DNA from: Phycisphaeraceae bacterium
GTDB lineage: Bacteria > Planctomycetota > Phycisphaerae > Phycisphaerales > UBA1924
Length of the DNA stretch: 64,000 nt
Assembly: GCA_021297895.1 (NCBI GenBank)
Contig: JAJTHN010000005.1
Span: 20,755-84,754, forward strand
Reading direction: 5' to 3'
Under the pieces are notes generated by a model that was not told the DNA's origin, made no database searches, and saw only the letters and a list, made by a program, of their open reading frames with translations. The translations under genes were made by a program, and so were the position numbers. Shown one piece after another: positions 60,714 through 64,000 of this stretch. Each line of letters starts with the position of its first letter. The stretch's first letter is position 1.

Positions 60714-60856
60714 GCCGCATCTCCTGTCCGTTTCGATCAGCACGCTGACCGCCGGACCGGATTGGCCTCGGCACCGCGTTCGGACGTGACATGCACGCCG
60801 ACTCGGTTGCCGCCCGGGATGGAGAAAAAGGCCTCCCGGGACTCTTGATGCACCAT
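60714..60856 (-). promoter_or_regulatory. SAM-I-clan riboswitch upstream of metB
   Basis: The coding strand reads GCATC-AAGAG, then a P2 hairpin (CCCGGGA/TCCCGGG, 60813-60840), then GGCAACCG paired with CGGTGCC (60811-60804 with 60776-60770), CCAATCC in J3/4, a P4 stem (GTCCG/CGGAC, 60757-60726) and GATGC closing P1 (60721-60717 with 60851-60847). This is the S-box core. P2 lacks the usual kink-turn, but its loop AGGCCT can pair with AGGCC in J3/4 as a pseudoknot. It should reduce metB and lysC expression when SAM is plentiful. Confidence 0.8.
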
Positions 60857-60910
60857 CAGTCTATCCGGATGAATGGATGAAGCAAGTCCCGATCACAAAA
60901 AACTCACCCA

Positions 60911-60941
60911 AAAACAAAAAAGCGGCCTCGGAGGCCGCTTT
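60911..60941 (-). terminator. Intrinsic terminator of the zinc-ribbon gene
   Basis: AAAGCGGCCTC and GAGGCCGCTTT form an 11-bp stem with a single-base centre; on the coding strand it is followed by TTTTTGTTTT. It lies just 24 bases after the stop codon of the minus-strand coiled-coil zinc-ribbon gene. Confidence 0.85.
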
Positions 60942-60964
60942 GGGTGGTCATCGGTTGGCCGAAA

Positions 60965-61798
60965 TCAGGCGCTGGCTTCGGCTTCCGGAGCCGCTGACGG
61001 CTTCTTGGCCTTGCTCACCTTTGCCTTGGGGGCCTTGGGAGCCTTGGGCTCCTTCGGCTCGCTCTTGCTGGCGACGTTCTCTTCCTCGGTAAACAGCACG
61101 CACTGGCAGTGGGTGCATCGCGTCATTCCGCCCTTGGCCAGGCGATTGATCGTCTCGACCGTCAGCGCCATCATGCACGCGCCGCAGTTCCACTCGTGGC
61201 TGCGGCGGTCGATCACTTCGACCGGGGCCATCGCATCATCGCCGCGTGCGGCGATGAGTTCCTCAAGCACCCGCAGCGACGCCGGGGCGACATCCGCCGC
61301 GAGGGTGTCGCGCTGGCTCTTGAGTTCCGTGAGGCGATCGCGGATTTCGTCGTGCTTGGTCTGGCAGTCCGTCTTGGCCCGCTCAACGATCGACTGGCGC
61401 TCGTTGATCTGGGTCGTCAGGTCGTCGACGGTCTTCTGCAGGGATTCCAAGGCCTGCATCTGCTGCAGTTCGTTGGTCTCCACGGCGTCCTTCTGCTCCT
61501 TGAGCGAGTTGAGTTCGCTCAGGAACGCCGAGTATTCCTTGTTCGTCTTGGTCTGGTTCATCTGCTCGCGGATCTTGGCGATCCGCGCATCGATGCTCGC
61601 CGTTTCGCTCTCGTCGCTGGCGACCTTGGTCCGGGCCTTCTTCAGCTCGGCGCTCGCCGCGGCGTGCCGCGACTTCAAGTCGTTGAGCAACTTCTCCTGC
61701 TGCGCGGCGAAGCTCTCCGCCGCCGTCAGCCTCGTGCGCAGACCGCGCAACTGTTGATCAACACGAAATACACGCAGCAACTTCGCAGTATCGGTCAT
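60965..61798 (-). CDS. Coiled-coil C4-type zinc-ribbon protein
   Basis: The 277-residue protein starts at an ATG at 61798 (MTDTAKLLRVFRVDQQLRG). A long coiled coil (about residues 5-165) is followed by the C4 zinc ribbon NCGACMMAL...RCTHCQCVL. The last 35 residues are a Lys/Ala/Pro/Glu-rich tail. This is the family annotated as 'C4-type zinc ribbon domain protein', whose function is unknown though it is suspected to bind nucleic acid or RNA-processing partners. A strong terminator follows. Confidence 0.88.
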   Translation of the reverse strand: MTDTAKLLRVFRVDQQLRGLRTRLTAAESFAAQQEKLLNDLKSRHAAASAELKKARTKVASDESETASIDARIAKIREQMNQTKTNKEYSAFLSELNSLKEQKDAVETNELQQMQALESLQKTVDDLTTQINERQSIVERAKTDCQTKHDEIRDRLTELKSQRDTLAADVAPASLRVLEELIAARGDDAMAPVEVIDRRSHEWNCGACMMALTVETINRLAKGGMTRCTHCQCVLFTEEENVASKSEPKEPKAPKAPKAKVSKAKKPSAAPEAEASA

Positions 61799-62005
61799 TC
61801 CAGTCTCCAACGAACGACCCAGAGCCATTCTACACCACTGCAACGCCTCAGACCCGCGCCGCACCCGACTTTGCTCCGGAATCGATCGTTTTGATCAAAG
61901 ATCGCGCCGCCCCTTGCCCCTCCGAAAACCCCGTTCACATGCCCGAACCCTTGTGCATCCCCCAACTCGCATCGGGCCTACTCCTGACAAAATCCAATCA
62001 TCAAT

Positions 62006-62881
62006 TCAGAATCCCCGTAGGAGCAGGTACCAATACCCCACCGGGGCCGCCAGCAGCAGAGAATCGAGCATGTCCAGCACGCCGCCGAAACCGGGGAGGA
62101 TTCGACCCGCATCCTTGATCCCCGCATCCCGCTTCAGCACGCTCGCCGACAAGTCTCCAGCCTGACCGATCACCCCGAGCAGCACCCCGAGCACCACGCC
62201 GTCGGTGTACGTCAGCGCCGGCGTCGCCGCCTCGCCCATCGTCGCCCGCAACAACCACACCCCCAGCGCGCCGAACGCGCCGCTGGTGATCACCCCGCCG
62301 ACGAGCCCTTCCCACGTCTTGCCCGGGCTGATCCAAGGGATCAACTTGTGCTTGCCGATCGCCACGCCCGTGAAGTACGCCCCGCTGTCGCACGCCTTGA
62401 CCAGGAAAATCAGCCCCACCATCGTCCACACGCCGTGCTCGCGTCGAATGGCCAGGAGAAAGCCGAGCACCACGCCGGCGTAGATGAACGCGAACGCCGC
62501 CGCGGCCACCGCCGTCGCCGCGCCCTTCAAGTCCCTGTCGCGGATGTACGCCAGCATCGACAGAAACACGACCGCCGCGCCCGAGGTTGCCAGGACCGTC
62601 CCGCCCATGTTGTGCCCGACCCAGCACTCATGGCCGATCGACAGCCCCCCCGCCAGTACCCCCGCCGCGGCACTGAACGTGCATCCTTTGATGCTCGCCT
62701 GAATTCCCAGGTGATTGAAGATCCGCGCGAGCTCGTACCCGCCGCGTGCGCACGCGAGGGTCCCGAGCCCGAGCACGATCACGCCGGCGGGCCACCCCGC
62801 GCGGGCCATGGCCTCATCGAGCCACATCAGGGCCAGCAGCGCGAGAATCAGGATGGGACCGAGCGTCAATCGCCGAGCCAT
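62006..62881 (-). CDS. cdsA: Phosphatidate cytidylyltransferase
   Basis: CdsA makes CDP-diacylglycerol from phosphatidate and CTP at the inner membrane, the branch point of phospholipid synthesis. The 291-residue chain has eight or so hydrophobic helices and the C-terminal signature with the metal-binding aspartates: GDLSASVLKRDAGIKDAGRILPGFGGVLDMLDSL. The usual PGHGG is PGFGG here. It is divergent from the recombinase gene, the two starts being 49 bases apart. Confidence 0.93.
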   Translation of the reverse strand: MARRLTLGPILILALLALMWLDEAMARAGWPAGVIVLGLGTLACARGGYELARIFNHLGIQASIKGCTFSAAAGVLAGGLSIGHECWVGHNMGGTVLATSGAAVVFLSMLAYIRDRDLKGAATAVAAAAFAFIYAGVVLGFLLAIRREHGVWTMVGLIFLVKACDSGAYFTGVAIGKHKLIPWISPGKTWEGLVGGVITSGAFGALGVWLLRATMGEAATPALTYTDGVVLGVLLGVIGQAGDLSASVLKRDAGIKDAGRILPGFGGVLDMLDSLLLAAPVGYWYLLLRGF

Positions 62882-62930
62882 GAATCCGAGAGATTAGCCG
62901 ATCGGACCCCGCTGTGCCGATGACACCTCT

Positions 62931-64000
62931 GTGCCTGCACAGTCCGCCAGCCAGCCCGCGACCAGATCTCGCCGCCCGGTTCGCGTCGAGGCCCCCGCCG
63001 CGAACGCGCCGACGCGAGCTCGCCCCGGCCCCGCCCCCGCGCCGCCCGATCCGCTCGAGAGCGACCCAACGGTCGCATCCTTCATCGCGTTTCTGCGCGT
63101 CGAGTGCGGCCTGTCGGCCAACACCCTCCGCGCATATCGCCGCGACACGCTCGACCTTCTGCACGATCTGGGCGCCAAACCCGGCTCGGTGCTGCAGACC
63201 CTCCGCACCACCGGACCCCGGGCGCTGGTCGAGCACCTGACAACGCTCAAGAACTCGCGGGCCATGGCCTCCACCTCGATCATCCGCCACATGGCGACGA
63301 TCAAGGTCCTGCTCCGCTTTCTGGTCAGCGTGGGCAAACTCGAGTCCAGCCCCGCCGACCACCTCGACCGACCCACACGCTGGCGCAAACTCCCCAACGT
63401 CCTCTCGCCCAGGCAGATGCGCGATCTGCTCAGCGCGCCCGACCGCGCCGTCTCGAACGCCCTCTCCGCCGCGGCGGACTCGCCCGCCCCGGACACCACC
63501 GCCGCCGCACCATCCGCCAACGCCCGTGCCGCGCGGCTGGCCATGCTCCGCACACTCGCACTCCGCGACAAGGCGATGCTCGAACTCATGTACGCCAGCG
63601 GGCTGCGGGCGAGCGAAGTGGGGGCCTTGCACATCGACGACTACAAGCCGACTCTCGGCGTGCTCATCGTCACCGGCAAGGGCAACAAGCAGCGACTCGT
63701 CCCCGTCGGCAAACCCGCCCAGCACGCCCTCGAACGCTACCTCGCCGATGCGCGGCCGCGGCTGGCCGCGAAGAACCCCCGCCACCACACCCGCCTGATT
63801 CTCTCGCACACCGGCAGGCCCCTCGAGCGCGTCGCAGTCTGGAAACTCGTCAAGAAGAACGCGGCCATCGCCGGCCTGAACAAGGTCCACCCGCACGTTC
63901 TCCGCCACTCGTTCGCGACGCACCTGCTCGCCGGCGGGGCCGACCTCCGCGTCGTGCAGGAACTCCTGGGCCACAGCGACATCGCCACCACCGAGGTCTA
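62931..64000 (+). CDS. XerC/XerD-type tyrosine recombinase (cut by the window edge)
   Basis: Xer recombinases resolve chromosome dimers. The GTG at 62931 gives the longest frame without reading into cdsA. A Pro/Ala/Arg-rich stretch of about 45 residues precedes the SAM-like N-terminal domain (VASFIAFLRVECGLSANTLRAYRRD). The catalytic domain has the first Arg in SGLRASEV, the Lys in GKGNKQRLVP, the H-x-x-R in HPHVLRHSFATHLL and the second His in LLGHSDIATTEV. The window ends with TA, the first two bases of the codon expected to encode the catalytic Tyr. XerC and XerD cannot be told apart here. Confidence 0.9.
   Translation, partial: MPAQSASQPATRSRRPVRVEAPAANAPTRARPGPAPAPPDPLESDPTVASFIAFLRVECGLSANTLRAYRRDTLDLLHDLGAKPGSVLQTLRTTGPRALVEHLTTLKNSRAMASTSIIRHMATIKVLLRFLVSVGKLESSPADHLDRPTRWRKLPNVLSPRQMRDLLSAPDRAVSNALSAAADSPAPDTTAAAPSANARAARLAMLRTLALRDKAMLELMYASGLRASEVGALHIDDYKPTLGVLIVTGKGNKQRLVPVGKPAQHALERYLADARPRLAAKNPRHHTRLILSHTGRPLERVAVWKLVKKNAAIAGLNKVHPHVLRHSFATHLLAGGADLRVVQELLGHSDIATTEV

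Noticed and set aside
62914..63240. Open frame beginning at 62914 in front of the recombinase
   Set aside because: It is out of frame with the recombinase motifs; the GTG at 62931 in the correct frame is preferred.
1..64000. Global reassignment of TAG to an amino acid, suggested by two in-frame TAG codons
   Set aside because: Several intact genes (GspK-like, STAS, histidine kinase, dockerin-esterase) end properly at TAG, so TAG is a working stop codon here.

Overview
The window is high-GC bacterial chromosome with short intergenic gaps. It most likely comes from a planctomycete of the Phycisphaerae type. That placement is inferred from secreted proteins with C-terminal dockerin-like repeats (ANTDGDPG...DNGDF), a hybrid type IV pilus/type II secretion gene set, and the overall gene mix. 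I saw no rRNA, tRNA, CRISPR array, insertion sequence or prophage. Both edges cut a gene: a heavy-metal P-type ATPase on the left and a XerC/XerD-type recombinase on the right.

Layout. 1-7.3 kb: metal P-type ATPase (partial), gpsA, dcd, a four-helix-bundle pseudogene between inverted repeats, and the B12-dependent ribonucleotide reductase nrdJ, which ends at a clear terminator. 7.6-15.5 kb: a giant secreted protein, an MscS channel, and a three-gene set (circularly permuted ATP-grasp, alpha-E, transglutaminase-like). 15.7-20 kb: a TlpA-like thioredoxin, a periplasmic protein, and a receiver/HD-GYP pair. 20-33 kb, minus strand: a type IV pilus/type II secretion-like assembly set (GspE, GspF, PilM, PilN, PilO, a PilP/GspC-like protein and pseudopilins G, H, J, I, K) preceded by a STAS protein and a histidine kinase. 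33-45 kb: a SOUL heme protein, a rubrerythrin-like protein, a FixJ-type regulator, a starch-binding/esterase/dockerin protein, purE-purK, a ZnuA-like lipoprotein, a short UvrC, a second dockerin protein and an LpxL-type acyltransferase.

45.4-57.4 kb, plus strand, is the most distinctive region. It is a gas-vesicle (gvp) cluster with gvpN, two small uncharacterised genes (one a zinc ribbon), gvpF/L, gvpG with a very acidic tail, a tandem ArsA/Get3-like ATPase, gvpS-like, gvpK, gvpJ, an unknown gene behind a poly-C tract, an Hsp20/GvpH, a Cdc48-type AAA ATPase and two more gvpF/L genes. No canonical gvpA is visible. Two genes carry in-frame stops inside conserved sequence (a TAG in the first gvpF/L, a TAA at codon 8 of gvpJ). 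This suggests a decaying, recoded or repurposed cluster, or errors in the sequence.

57.4-64 kb: a GNAT acetyltransferase; a metB-like gene followed by an aspartokinase, both behind a SAM-I-clan riboswitch with a hairpin holding the metB Shine-Dalgarno; a coiled-coil zinc-ribbon protein with a terminator; cdsA; and the xer recombinase. Function assignments rest on motifs read by eye. No database search was possible.
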